Shown here: positions 9,776 to 21,187 of the stretch, piece by piece
How the letters are laid out: the number at the start of each line of letters is the position of its first letter
Numbering within the stretch: the first letter of the stretch is position 1
Assembly (NCBI RefSeq): GCF_014529535.1
Contig: NW_023503416.1
Coordinates: forward strand, 558,001 to 622,000
Length of the DNA stretch: 64,000 bases
Reading direction: 5' to 3'
Source of the DNA: Bradysia coprophila
Lineage: Eukaryota; Arthropoda; Insecta; Diptera; Sciaridae
The notes under the pieces: model-generated
Told to the model about the DNA's origin: nothing
The model's input: the letters and a program-made list of their open reading frames with translations, nothing else
The model's database searches: none
Made by a program: the position numbers and the translations under genes

Positions 9776-11510
9776 TCATAAGGTGGAGGTGGATCTTGGG
9801 CACTCACAAAATGAACTTACTGTTTTACATGATTTTGTTTGTTTGACCTGTAAACACTGAGACATCGTTATTACAGGTTTTAACATCTAAAATTTCTTAC
9901 TGTTATTTTTTTTCCAGAGAATATCAATTATAATTCGCAATGACACAATGAAATTCTCAGATCTTAACAGAACAGTGAGACATTTTAGATGCTAATAACT
10001 GTATTTTGTACTACGGTAATTAGACGACCCTAAGTTATGACTGAAAAAATGATGTAAAAACATTAGGCATTGAGACTCAGGAACACGCTGCGGTTGAATG
10101 AATTTTAACTGAGCATTTCGATGCACTTTTGATATTTTTGGATATTATTAATCAGCTCGGAGCCCTCAACAAGGTCCCAGAAAATTTTTTGATTTCCATC
10201 CGTACCGTTGGTGACATTGGTGCATTACCCATCCTGTCTACAGTGGTGGAAAACTGGTTGTGGTCTCAAATCGATAGTGCCTGAAATTCTAATAATAATT
10301 GTACAAAAATTTGGTATCATAAGTGCAAGTGAAGCCGGAAGAGGCAAGCTAAAGTTGGAAAAACGCAATTTTCAAGCAGTCATAGAGGCATGGATACTTG
10401 AGGGATGAAGCTAATAAATAGTTCTAGCAGTAGAGCTACATTACCTCTACCAATGACCAAAAAATTATTTTTGGAGACCAACTACGTAGAGGTAGCAGAG
10501 TTCTAAAATTTGAATTTGATTTTGAAAAAAATTGATTTAATCAAAAGTCAGATTGATGATCAACGATCGAACTTCAACAAAAGTGGATTGAAGATCAATT
10601 GAAAATTTTGATGTTCAACTTTAACGTTATCATCAATGCTAAGTCTTGATAATCAATGTGTTTTTTTTTTGAAGATTAAATTTATAATTTGCTAAATCGA
10701 TGTGATTATTTGATGTTCATTTTTGTTATGTGATGTTCAGACACTTATGTTTGATTATCATTGTTATCATTCATAGTGCATTTTGTCTTTGCGTTAAACT
10801 TTATATTTTGACGAGGGCGAAGGTTATAGGACCACCCGAAAAAATTGCGGTTGATCCCTTCTGCATGATAATGTATAACACGAGTAATAGTACATTTTGC
10901 ACTGTAATGCACGATAATATTCGACAAAGTCGATAAAATTCAACAAAATCAAGTTGTACACCTAAGTGCACCCTATATCAATGACATAATATTATCTCAT
11001 TGCCCAATTCGAGAAAACATGACTAAATCAGTTTACACCAAATTAAAGTTTTTGTTCTATGTCTTACACAAATAAGACACTTCGCATATTGACCACATCA
11101 ATTTACTTGAACATCAATTTGGCAATTTGATCATCAAAATTTGAAATGAACATTAAAATCTATGAATTGGTGATCATTTTGTGTTAAAATGATCAAACTA
11201 AAAAAAAATGATCTTCAATTTTCGGAACTGATTTTCAAACTTCTGGTTGATGATCAACAGTTATTTGACCGACAAAATCAAATTGATTTGAAGATCAAGT
11301 TCCGAATTTTGATGTTCAAGTTTGATTTCATTTCCAAGAATTTGATTTGATTTTGATTTTTGAACCCTGGCCGACAGTAGCTCAAAGTTTTTCCCTCATA
11401 TTTGGTCAAATTTGAAGGTTTCAGAGGCACCTGAGACGCACTTATTAAAAAAAATTGTAATTAAAAAGCTTACTTCTGAAATGCTGGAAGTCTCACCTGT
11501 CCATCGACAC
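9776..11510. other. Gene-free stretch rich in GATCAA/TTGATC words
   Basis: No gene is seen. About 10505-10640 and 11200-11370 share related runs of TTGATTTGAAGATCAA, TTTTGATGTTCAA and similar words in direct orientation. They look like the two ends of a degenerate AT-rich element with about 600 bp between them. Short ORFs at 10208 and 10730 lack any recognisable domain. Confidence 0.35.
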
Positions 11511-11766
11511 CCAGGACCTATTTTAAGGAATTTAATTTCCAAAAATTTCACAAATTTCACAAAAATTCTTAAATTTTCTAAATTTTCTTTTCTGATAGAT
11601 GTCATTCCAAAGTAATCAGTTAAGCTCAAAGACATGAAAAACAACTAAAAAGGCAGTAAAAACAACATTTACGATGTAATCTGTTGTGTTTTTAGATAAA
11701 ATGACGAAAAGTGATGGAAAAATTTGAGAATTTTTGGAAATTTAATTTTCTTAAAATAGGCCCTGG
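11511..11766. mobile_element. Short inverted-repeat element, same termini as 7709-8487
   Basis: The left end is CCAGGACCTATTTTAAGGAA and the right end is its imperfect inverse, TTCTTAAAATAGGCCCTGG. ACAC flanks both sides (11507-11510 and 11767-11770) as a likely target duplication. At 256 bp it is a smaller relative of the element in the sphingomyelinase intron. No ORF. Confidence 0.65.
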
Positions 11767-11820
11767 ACACCAACACTTGCAATGACTCATGTCAACAGTG
11801 ACGATATGTTGTGTGAATAA

Positions 11821-11992
11821 GTGTTAATGTGTCCTTCTACGACGAAATTTTGTGCATGTTTCGAAATACCTATAGAAAGCGCAAAATATCGATGTTATTT
11901 TGCTTTTTTCCTTGTCTTTATAACTTTGTTAATCAAACAAATCATCCCAACGCTGTTTTCAAAATTTCGTCGTAGAAGGACACATTAACACT
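11821..11992. repeat. Hairpin with ~32-bp arms
   Basis: GTGTTAATGTGTCCTTCTAC at 11821 returns as its inverse at about 11961-11991, with the arm continuing through GACGAAATTTTG. The loop is about 108 bp and non-coding. Confidence 0.6.
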
Positions 11993-12101
11993 TCAGGAAG
12001 CATAAAATTCAGAGAATTAGTTGAGCAAAGTATGGCTAGCTCAAAAGTTGAGGGCACCAAAACAATGGCCTTATTTGCGTTAGAGGACTCATCATCTTGT
12101 C

Positions 12102-12299
12102 CTACTCTGCGGGGGAGCATAAGACACCAACAAATTGTCTCCATCGCACACGCCAAGGCTTTCACTTCGCTCCAAATCTTTCCTTCCTAATCCTGTTTCC
12201 CTGTAGATTCCAATCTAGCTCAGCTTTCGCTATGTCATTGGGTCTTCGTAAAGTGTCTAAGATCCAATTCCACTTTTTTCTCCTGATCATTAATGCCAT
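12102..12299 (-). pseudogene. Decayed non-LTR retrotransposon ORF end (RTE/endonuclease-RT type)
   Basis: One frame reads RRKKWNWILDTLRRPNDIAK followed by AELDWNLQGNRIRKERF and then a stop. A second frame ends VRWRQFVGVLCSPAE. Together these match the C-terminal region typical of insect endonuclease-reverse-transcriptase ORFs: a (R)RWKWIGH-like start, a TWNPQGKR-like centre and a WR..V..LC end. The frame change and the missing middle show that it is broken. The base composition is richer in G+C than the surroundings. No further RT domain is present, so it is a 5'-truncated copy. Confidence 0.6.
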
Positions 12300-12830
12300 G
12301 TTCTCAACAGGAGGACTGCATTATGTAATATATATTATGTAACGAGCTCAAACATTAGAAGAGAGGGGTGATGAGGACAGTTTCAACTTTAGAGACCAAG
12401 AAATCATCACGCCTACTGTCAACTCTTAAAATTTTATTTTATTTTTCGTAAACTTTGCATTTTTTTAGAATCATTAGTCGTTAAGCATAAATTCTTGTGC
12501 AGAAAAGCAATGGCTTTGCGTTTCTCAATTTAAAAACATTTACGGTGTCACAATCTTAAACAGCACGACATAACTTGAAAAAGTTCGAAAAATTAACTTT
12601 GGCAATTTAAATTAGCAGAATTTATCGCAAGGAATGTAAATTTGATATTAGATTGATGTCCAAAAACCACAATTTATGATGACCACTGACCACTCATATA
12701 GTTCAAATACTTAGGCCGATGTCTACACGTATCGTTTTTCCATTTTTCGAATTTTGTTTCAACAATTTACAAGAAAATAAAAATGTACGGGCCGAATAGA
12801 AACTCAACGTTTCGACCGATTCCAACAAAC

Positions 12831-13734
12831 TTAGAAAGCAGACTCTGAACGATTGTCCTGAATTTCTTGATGTCTTTGTAGTAAACCCAAGCACTGTAGT
12901 AAGCAATGTGTACTGGCAGCCGAAACAGCTTTTAAGTATAGTAAGTCTGGATCAGTTGGACTTAAAGGTGCCTGCGCATTTTCCACTGACCGAGCCAACG
13001 ATGCATTACTGTGGAGAAATCACAACATACCTTTTTATGAGAAGTACAATCAAAAATAAGAAGACTATAGTTACCATAATTCAGTGTGTTGTAGTTGTTG
13101 TCTAGCTGCTCCTAAAGCATCGGACGCTGCTAAACTTTCCCGTGGTGGTAGCGAAGCAGATCCCATAGCCTAAATTAATGTTTATGTTTAGGTCGTTTCA
13201 TTTGCTGGTACTATTATCATTCATTAACAAACCAATGTGTGACATTCAACGATTGCCCTCAATCCGTCTACCCATTCCTGTCGAGCTCTGGCGTCTGTGG
13301 CACGTAATTTCAATATATCACCAGAAGCACAGCTTAATGAAAACGTTCTGGAATCCTCATCACTTGGGCATACGACAGCACTAGCTAAATGTACCTTTAA
13401 CACTTTTACGGTCAGTAATCTGCTCAACCCACTTCGTATCCTCCAGCATTATTACCTGACCTCTCGGTGAGTTACCAATGATGTTTGGGCTACCCTCATC
13501 AGTTCCACTTTCACACAAGTAATAACTCAAAGTGCCTGCTGCTGCGTCTACGGAAAACCATCGAAATTGCCAGCCTAATGTGCGAGCCAATGAATTTTGT
13601 TTATGAAATCATCGACGATGGTCCCGATATTTATCATACTGAACATTACCTTTAACAACATTTGTGTATTTACTCAGTTGTCCACTGAGCTGGTGACGGT
13701 TCTGATTCAACACCCGGCTCAGATTAGAATCCAT
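12831..13734 (-). CDS. ORP10/11-like PH-domain protein without sterol-binding domain
   Basis: Exons: 13734-13650, 13574-13456, 13394-13233, 13169-13075, 13008-12831. All phases agree and give 212 aa. Residues ~15-122 form a PH domain: LSKYTNVVKGWQFRWFSVD begins it, VHLASAVVCPSDEDSRTF and LRATDARARQEW follow. The PSDEDS and RATDA..RQ.W words are those of vertebrate OSBP-related proteins 10 and 11, which bind phosphoinositides at membrane contact sites. Residues ~155-212 are a helical segment with SPTDPDLLYLKA, again ORP11-like. The ORF stops at 12831, and no oxysterol-binding domain (EQVSHHPP) is seen on this strand down to the next gene at 9005. It is therefore a PH-plus-helix adaptor, or a short isoform, or a gene whose ORD exons lie outside the window. 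Confidence 0.85.
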
Positions 13735-14467
13735 GTGTTTCTTCTTGTGTTTGGATTTTCGCCGAAACAGTTTTCGCAAAATGTTTGTAATTTTTTTTGT
13801 GTTAAGATGAGACTAAAAATAAAAAAAATCATCGAACTTGATGACAAATTTTTGACAATACATAAATGGCATACAATGCAGTCCCAACTGAATTTAAAAT
13901 AAAAAGAGTTTTAGGCGCAAATCTTTGAAAATAAAAAGTAATTGAGAATGTGTGCATTACAACCAGTCGAACCAGCGAGTCAACGTTAAACGAAACCAAC
14001 GACAAAAGTATAGTTCAATTTGGATGGTGCTGATGAAGTAGTAGATTAGGTAACACTATCATAAGCTTGTTTACTGTGAAAAATTAACCACTAAAGTCTA
14101 CCTCTAAGGCAAGAGTACAAGGATCAAAATTCAAAATAGAATAAACAGAGTCAATCAAATAATGTCATTTGCCTTACATGAGAGAGCTTGCATCAATCTG
14201 ATTTTCCTCCCAGTGGAGTTATTATATACCTTCTATGGGACTATACGTAAATGAAGTCACACAAAAACATGAGACAAAACATAAAAACTACAAACAAAAA
14301 GCATCTTTTGTCTCATGTTTTTGCATGACATCATTCTTGAATGATCCCTATGGTTAATCGTGTCAGTCAGGAGTTAAATTTTTTTAAGATCAGCTAAAAA
14401 TTACTTTAGAAAATTTAAACAATTAAAAGAAAAATTGTGTGAATTACAGTGATATCGAACCGAGCAT
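13735..14467. other. Upstream region of the PH gene; small hairpin
   Basis: No coding region is supported. Near 14256-14335, AAAAACATGAGACAAAA returns inverted as TTTTGTCTCATGTTTTT, flanked by AAGTCAC/ATGTCAT, which makes a small palindromic element. Confidence 0.45.
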
Positions 14468-15537
14468 AGTGAGGGATTCTTCTGAAAAACAGAAGACCGA
14501 AATCAGACGCATTTTCTATTGGAATTTTTTATATGTGCCCAGTAAGTGAGGTGATCAAAAACCGAAAACGTGCACTTTTCTTACAAAAATTTATCCAGTT
14601 ACACGAACCGTACAGGGTCGTGTGGGGTGTCATTTGAATGGTAATTGCATGTACTTCCGGGGCAAATAGGGTCTTATTGGGTTTAAAATTCATCCACTCT
14701 GAGATATGTACAGTTGAAGTTTTCAATCGAAAAAAGACTGAAAACTTACACTTTTCTTACAGAAATTTCTCGAGGCACACGAAACGTGCATGGTCGTGAG
14801 GGGTGTCATTAGAAAGGTAATTGCATGTACTTTCAGGGCAAATATGGTCGTATTGGGGTTTGACGACGAATTATTGAAGTTGAAATGTTTAAGTGCTTAT
14901 ATTGAATCGCAGCTGCACCCAAACTTCCGTAAGCTCTACTTTCCCTGAAAGAATATGCAATTACCTTTCCAATGACACCCCACACGACCATGCACGTTTC
15001 GTATACCTCGAGAAATTTCTGTAAGAAAAGTGTAAGTTTTCAGTCTTTTTTCGGTTGAAAACTTCAACTGTATATATCTCAGTGTGGATGAATTTTAAAC
15101 CCAATAAGACCGTATTTGTCCCGGCAGTATTCACGCCGTAAGTGTGCCTAAAATTTGAATTTTAAGTGAACGATTCGATGAAAAAGTGAACCGAAAAGTG
15201 CATTTCAACGCTTCATTGTATGAAAATGACGCTACGTTAGAAAGACCTCCGCACTTTCCATTTTGAATTTCGACCGCACTTACGGCGTGAATATGCAGTT
15301 ACCTTTCTAATGACACCCCACACGACCCTATACGGCTCGTGTAACTGGAGAAATTTTTGTAAGAAAAGTGCAAGTTTTCGGTTTTTGATCACCTCACACT
15401 AGCCAAATAAACTTCGAAGAATTTTTTTGAAAGTGGTTTTGGCTTCTGGGGTCGAATACCTTACTGGGCACATATAAACAATTCCAATAGAAAATGCGTC
15501 CGATTTCGGTCTTCTGTTTATCAGAAGAATCCCTCAG
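14468..15537. mobile_element. Foldback element with ~400-600-bp arms
   Basis: The left arm (about 14468-14865) and right arm (about 14938-15537) are inverted copies. They share TGTGCCCAGTAAG, GATCAAAAACCGAAAA, CCAGTTACACGA, GGGTGTCATT and ATGTACTTTCAGGG. The outer ends are GAGGGATTCTTCTG and CAGAAGAATCCCTC. The right arm has an extra ~70-bp segment (CTAGCCAAATAAACTTCG onward) and a nested MITE at 15130-15291. Bases 15578-15770 repeat the outer part of the left-arm type again. No transposase is present. Confidence 0.8.
15130..15291. mobile_element. 162-bp MITE nested in the foldback, TA target duplication
   Basis: The terminal inverted repeat TTCACGCCGTAAGTG is perfect at both ends. TA dinucleotides flank it (15128-15129 and 15292-15293). 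Removing it restores the sequence of the matching arm (CCGG.AGTA joined to TGCA.TTACC). TA targets are typical of Tc1/mariner-type elements. Confidence 0.8.
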
Positions 15538-15577
15538 TGCATTTATCTAATTTTTCAATTATCATATAATCGGACCA

Positions 15578-15770
15578 CTGTCTGATAAACAGAAGACCGA
15601 AATCGGACGCATTTTCTATTGGAATTGTTTATATGTGCCCAGTAAGGTATTCGACCCCAGAAGCCAAAACCACTTTTAAAAAAATTCTTCGAAGTTTATT
15701 TGGCTAGTGTGAGGTGATCAAAAACCGAAAACTTGCACTTTTCTTACAAAAATTTCTCCAGTTACACGAG
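15578..15770. mobile_element. Partial third arm of the foldback family
   Basis: It repeats the outer arm in left-arm orientation, from GATAAACAGAAGACCGAAAT through the ~70-bp segment missing from the left arm, and breaks off after CCAGTTACACGAG. Confidence 0.7.
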
Positions 15771-15847
15771 CATTCATTCGACTTATAATAAATTATAAAA
15801 ACAAGTTTATACAAATAAGATGCTTTATGCCACTCAGTATCACAATA

Positions 15848-15985
15848 GACTTTAGACTTTAGATGCCTCTGTGGTATAAAACGTTGTATGCAACTCGATG
15901 CGAAGTACTTTATTAGGCTCACGATGTGTAGTTATGACACAAGGCCGCAGGTACTTTGCACCTCGATTGCATAAATAACTATTTC
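15848..15985 (+). repeat. Dispersed ~140-bp repeat, copy 1 (second at ~45019)
   Basis: It contains ACTTTAGATGCCTCTGT, AACTCGATGCGAAGTA, TTTATTAGGCTCAC and a GCATAAATAAC end. The same order with substitutions is found at 45019-45165. Non-coding. Confidence 0.55.
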
Positions 15986-16396
15986 ATGTTAATCTCATGG
16001 AAACGGTTGAAAGTGTCATCAAGGAAAATCTATGACATCTAAAGTTGATTCAAGCAAAATTCGATGAATCACTATTTTTACCCAAGGTTCTGAACGAACT
16101 GTCTTAATCTGTTCGACCTGTTCTTTTAGAACCTTGGTTTTAACTTTCTAGATCAAATTGTTTTGACAGTAGGTCAAGTATACCAACATGATGCATAACA
16201 TGTTTTGTCCGGACGGCAAACAAAAGGTCAAACTACTTTGAAGCAAACGTGCTTTGAACATTTTCTCGTACAAAATATCCAACATATTTGGTCTGTGCGT
16301 TCGGATACGCACAAGAGGTAATCCATAAAAATAAAATTTTGAACTCAATTATTGAGGAACTACAGTTGAAAGTTATGCAATTTACTTTGTAGAATA

Positions 16397-16711
16397 ATGG
16401 ACAATAAAAAACAAGGAGGAAACAACATGGAGCCAAGTGTAGATCAACGAGAAAAAAACATGGAGTCAAACGAAGAACAACAAGAAAACGACATGGATCC
16501 AGACGAGGAAGGCGACGCCACTTACGTACCATACTTCGACATTGGTTACATGAACACCTTCATTCAATATCACATAGATCTAACCGCTAAGCGAATTGAG
16601 ACGGTCAACGAAGTCAAAGCTCAATTGCTCCAGGAGAGCGAGAACATTAAATCCTTGCAAAGAGTCGTAAATAATTTGATTGAGTCTAGTAAGCAAAACG
16701 CAAAAAGTTGA
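16397..16711 (+). CDS. Small acidic protein of unknown function
   Basis: This is a 104-residue ORF. The N-terminal ~45 residues are hydrophilic and rich in Asp, Glu, Asn and Gln, with three spaced repeats of an N-M-(E/D)-(P/S) type (NNMEPS, KNMESN, NDMDPD). The C-terminal ~60 residues (TFIQYHIDL onward) have heptad-like spacing and probably form a coiled coil. No domain is recognised, and a signal peptide or membrane segment is absent. The ORF base composition is richer in G+C than its flanks, and an AATAAA lies 74 bp after the stop. An acceptor-like TTTGTAG just before the ATG leaves open an upstream exon. It may be a small lineage-specific gene. Confidence 0.55.
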   Translation: MDNKKQGGNNMEPSVDQREKNMESNEEQQENDMDPDEEGDATYVPYFDIGYMNTFIQYHIDLTAKRIETVNEVKAQLLQESENIKSLQRVVNNLIESSKQNAKS

Positions 16712-16784
16712 ACCTGTTCGACGGGAGCTCAAAACTTTTAAAGAAAATTAATTTCTTGTAATCTTGTAATTGACTTAATTCTGA

Positions 16785-16790
16785 AATAAA
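16785..16790 (+). terminator. poly(A) signal after the small acidic gene
   Basis: AATAAA on the same strand, 74 bp after the stop at 16711. Confidence 0.5.
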
Positions 16791-17805
16791 ATCGAAAAGA
16801 ATTCGTTGAGTAATTGGACGCGGTTTAATTTCAAAAGTGTGTAGCTCATTCGAAAATTTCCATGGTAAGTAGTGCTCGCTCTATTAATAAGGGTTGGACT
16901 CGCTATACGTTAACTTTTGTTCATACTACTTGAAGAAATTGCATTACTGAGCAAAAACCTTCAACAAATGTACTATTTTCACATCCAGAATCGAAACTTT
17001 TCTGATAACTTCAAGAATATTCATGTGGAACATTTACGAGTAGCGAGTGGGAACGAATTTAAAAAAATAATCAAACACAACACATGCTTCCACAGATAAC
17101 TGCTTTGTGTCCGCCTCATTAAGAAATGACTCAATTTCCACTTCATAAACAGTTTCGAACCTGAAAAAGTTCAATCAACTATTGATAATGCATTGAAATT
17201 CGATATCAATTTTCCTTTTACGACCAATTACCTAACATAATGCAAATTATATTAAGTCATATGAGAGTCTACTAAAAATAAAAATGAAAACAAGAAACAA
17301 AAAATAGAAGAGCATTTACCATATGGCACGTTCGCATATAAATCGACAAAAAATTCGTATTTTTTCCGTTGTGGTATAGAGTTCCGATCACCTGTTATAC
17401 CTTTTAGAGAAATTCCAGTCATATGTTCTCAACAACAACGGCTCGCTTTGTATTAATGTAGTAACGCATCTTGTATCAAACTATAGAAAGTAGTTTTAAG
17501 ATTCCTTGTCGTCTGTAAACCAGAAGAAGGAGAAAATTACTTGCATCAGATAAACCGCTAGATCTAAATGCGCGCTGGAGTGTTTGTAAGCGTAGAGTTC
17601 TATTATATCCAGTGTTTGTAATGTATTAGGAAAAGTAAAAGCTTCTTCCTTTAAGAACAATTCAAATGAAATAGTCAATTCGCCAGTTTATTTCGATATT
17701 CATTAAATTTGACCTTTAAAAAAGGCAAGCGTATCGCAAGAAAAACAGTTAAATCTGTTACTTCATTTGTTTGTTGAAGAATCTATCACTTCAATGTTGT
17801 TATCA

Positions 17806-17958
17806 TACAGCGATAAACTCTCTAAATGACCGTCTTCTTCTAAATCTCTTAATTCTCCAACTTCTCTCATTTCTCCATAACGAATATAGAAAAATGAGAG
17901 AAGTAAGAGAAATAAGAAATATATAAAAAGACGGACATTTAGAGAGTTTATCGCTGTA
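17806..17958. mobile_element. 153-bp palindromic MITE (TACAGCGATAAAC ends)
   Basis: TACAGCGATAAACTCTCTAA and its inverse bound the element. The arms extend through CCGTCTT/AAGACGG. The TA at each end fits a TA target duplication. The interior is TCTC/GAGA-rich and also self-complementary. Confidence 0.65.
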
Positions 17959-17999
17959 CATTTCGCTATGCAAACAGCAGCCAGAGCTTATCGCTTAAT

Positions 18000-20900
18000 C
18001 TATGGCTACACGTTTTCTTTTTTAAGGTCTTCAAACTGCGAACTCGTCCCCTTAAACACATCGCACATTTTCAATCAAGTTTATTTCACACTTGCCAGTG
18101 ATACAATATGTTTTGAGTAAAATGACTGCGAGGTCGTACATCATCAAGAAAAGAGAATTTGATGGCAGTAGAAGAGAAATCTCTTTTTCTTCAGAATTTT
18201 GTAAAAGGAAAATACTTCTCTGTTCTCAGGATTGCAGCCACTGCCAGTCAAATTTTCAATTGTATTCTGCAATCGAATGGTCTTTTTCCTGTGATCAATT
18301 CTTGTTTTTCGTAGATAAATTCTTCTTTCCTTGTGGTCAATACTCTTTTTTCGAATTATCAGTTTCAATACTTCTCATTTAAAGGTCCCAAAAAGTTGGC
18401 GCCTTCACATCACGTTTGATTGAATTACTTGAGAAGTGAGTACTTTTCACCTTCACTCTACTCCGAAGTGAAGAAGGAAGGAAGGAACGAAGTGAAGAAG
18501 GAAAACAACTTTTGTATTTATTTATTGATCAAATGTACTTTTTAATTTGAATTATAGCAAAATATCATAATTTTTGTACAATTTTTTTCCGTCTTACAAT
18601 AATAAAACCGTTGTGTGTCTACAATGTTCCTCCATCGTCTTCGAATTTAGTTTTCACGTTGAACCTTTTGAAGATTCGAGCAAAACCAAATGTTACAATA
18701 ACTTAAAACACTAAATCGAGATTAATATTCCGTAATGTTGTAATATTAAACTCAAAAAAGAATCTTAGAAATTAATTTTATATTCCACCAATTTGGCCAC
18801 TTAAATTTCAAAAAAATAATAAAATTATTAACAAACAAAAAAAATGAAATTTATATTAAGAAAATTAAATGATTTTGTATTGGGTGTATGTATGTGTGCG
18901 TGTGCATTATACATGTGTAAATTGATGTGTAGATATTTAGAATTCACAATAAAATTTGATTGAAAAGTAAATATTTACACACCATTTTTGAGTGGTAGCT
19001 CCTATTTTGTAATTGAAGTGTTTGCTGATTTTTCTCCTTTTTTGACTTTCAAAATGATTCTGATAAGTTTATCTTGGAAACTTTTATTTGTTCTGAGCAA
19101 ACTAAATTTGTGTATCAAAAGCAATTTTCGATGACCCTGGACGAAGAAGCTTATTATACGTTATATACAGCGTAAATTAGTTATATCACGGCCGCCACTA
19201 TTTATTATCTGGTCGCGCTGCCATACACAATGACCATTTTTAGCTTTTCGCTTAAAGGATTAATTCGAATTTCTTCGTGAAAAAATCAACCATGCGGCCA
19301 CAAAGGTCGACTTTTGCGGTAATTTGGCTTTTTCTGACCGCAGGCAAGCAGTACTGTCTCGCTTTGTAATTATTCTTTTGATCGGTGACTAGTTTGACTA
19401 GCACGTCAAAACAACAAATTACCAACCAAGTCAGTACCAACGATGACCTCTGTTTGACTGTCTATTTAAAATTGAACGGCCCTCATTTTGATCATTGTAT
19501 TGATGTAGTAAACGGTAATATATCGGCAGTATTTTGTCGGTGGAGCTTTCTGTCTCTGTAAGCTAGTCTTTCGAATTCGTCCTTCGTTCCCACTGTACGG
19601 GATTATGGCACATTCGGCAACTTTGTAAATTTAATCTGCTGTAATTGATGCTTTGAAGAAGCGTTTCATTCATCAAATCTAGTGGAATTTGTCAAACCGA
19701 TTGGAAATAAATCGGAGACATTACAAAGTTTGTGCCAATTGAATTTGCTACTTTTAAGGAAAATAGGAACGTTTTTGCAAAGTACACTCGCTAAACAATA
19801 AAAAAAAATGAAGAAAAATCGCAGTACCGATTGGAAAAAGTAAAATTCGAAAAAAAATTATTTTAGTCTTTGCAATCGGTTGGTGATTTTTCTCCTGGCT
19901 AATTAATATACTCGAATCAATGCTTCGTCAAATAAATCTTAACCTTATCGATAATTGCTGAAATAAAATTAAGATTTTTTAAGGAACAAATTGATTTTTC
20001 TTAACGATTTCTATTGCTTTAAATGAATAGAAATCGATAAATTCTACAAAATATAAAATTAAGAATAAAATAAAAATGAAAATTTACTATGCATTTAAGA
20101 GATCAAACAAATCATTTGTTGGTAATTCTTAGACATTAAAAAATATAATTGAAAGATATTTAACTTCTTCTTCTTCTTCCATACTATTCTTTTAAATTAA
20201 TCATTTCTCATCATATCGTAATTAATGTTAAATTTATCACACAAAAATAAATCACAGAACAAATGGAAAATTTCTAGTCTATTGGTTGACAATGGTAGAG
20301 TTCTTTTTTTGTTTATTTCATTTCATTTAAATTGGTCTTATTCGGATGTGAAACTATGAAACTGATTTCGCTATCCAAACATATCCAATTTATTTATTTT
20401 TGATTTACACATTCAAAAATAAATATCTTTCGTCTGTTTTAGCTACTCATATTTCGCACACTTCTTCAATGATGACTAATCAAAAATTAAAGTCACTGGG
20501 CGCACGAGTTCATCGTCACTTTTTGTTCTGCGTATTCTTCAGTTTGCCTTTTATTAAAATAAGACAAATTTAATGGAACAATAAAATGAACAAGCAAAGA
20601 AAATAGCTGAGAAAATGGATTATAAACGTTGACAACACTTTTCCTTGTCTTTTTTTTTGTTGTTGCAGAACTGCATTATGAAATGTATACCAAAAACTTT
20701 ATCGAAGAAAATTTCCGTCTGGTCAGTTGATTAATTAGTTGATTTTAATGTTAACCGTAATTTTGTTTATTGTTTATGTTCAATAATATTTACAAGCCGA
20801 CGTTTTTTTTTGTGATTAAATTATAAAAATTTTAGTACGGTTTTGTTATTATTGTTTTGTTTTGTGTTAATTCAGCTGGTCGAACGGATTACATGGTTGT

Positions 20901-21187
20901 TTATTTCAGTAAATATTAAAACAAACAAACGATAAAAAAAATTATAATTTATGGCCGTTGACAGTAAATTAATTTAATTTAATTAAAGAGCAAAATCATT
21001 TTTTTTAAAAAAAGCCTTAAATTCAATGAAAATATATAGATCTCTCTTATAAATAAGGAAAAATATAATTTTATTTAAATTTCTCTTATACTTAATTGTT
21101 TTGTTTTTTTCAAGGTGGTCTCGGTGTACAAGCATCGAGAGTTATATATTGGATTTATTACGTTCGAAACATAAAACAAATAATTGT
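18000..21187. other. AT-rich stretch, includes dacapo 3' UTR
   Basis: No gene is supported. A pyrimidine/purine-biased segment lies at 18140-18500 with repeats of GAAGTGAAGAAGGAA. The remainder is A+T-rich with simple runs such as a GT/AT microsatellite at 18885-18935 and TTC repeats at 20165. The part next to 21187 is expected to be the dacapo 3' UTR. Minus-strand AATAAA signals occur at about 20900-20905 and 20766-20771. Confidence 0.4.

Noticed and set aside
13381..13590. Read-through of the PH exon into its intron as a separate 69-aa protein
   Set aside because: The CAG/GTAATA donor and the next acceptor keep phase and rebuild a complete PH domain.
16233..16532. 99-codon minus-strand ORF opposite the small acidic gene
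   Set aside because: Its repeated CR/PC words are the antisense of the NM(E/D)P repeats of the plus-strand gene.
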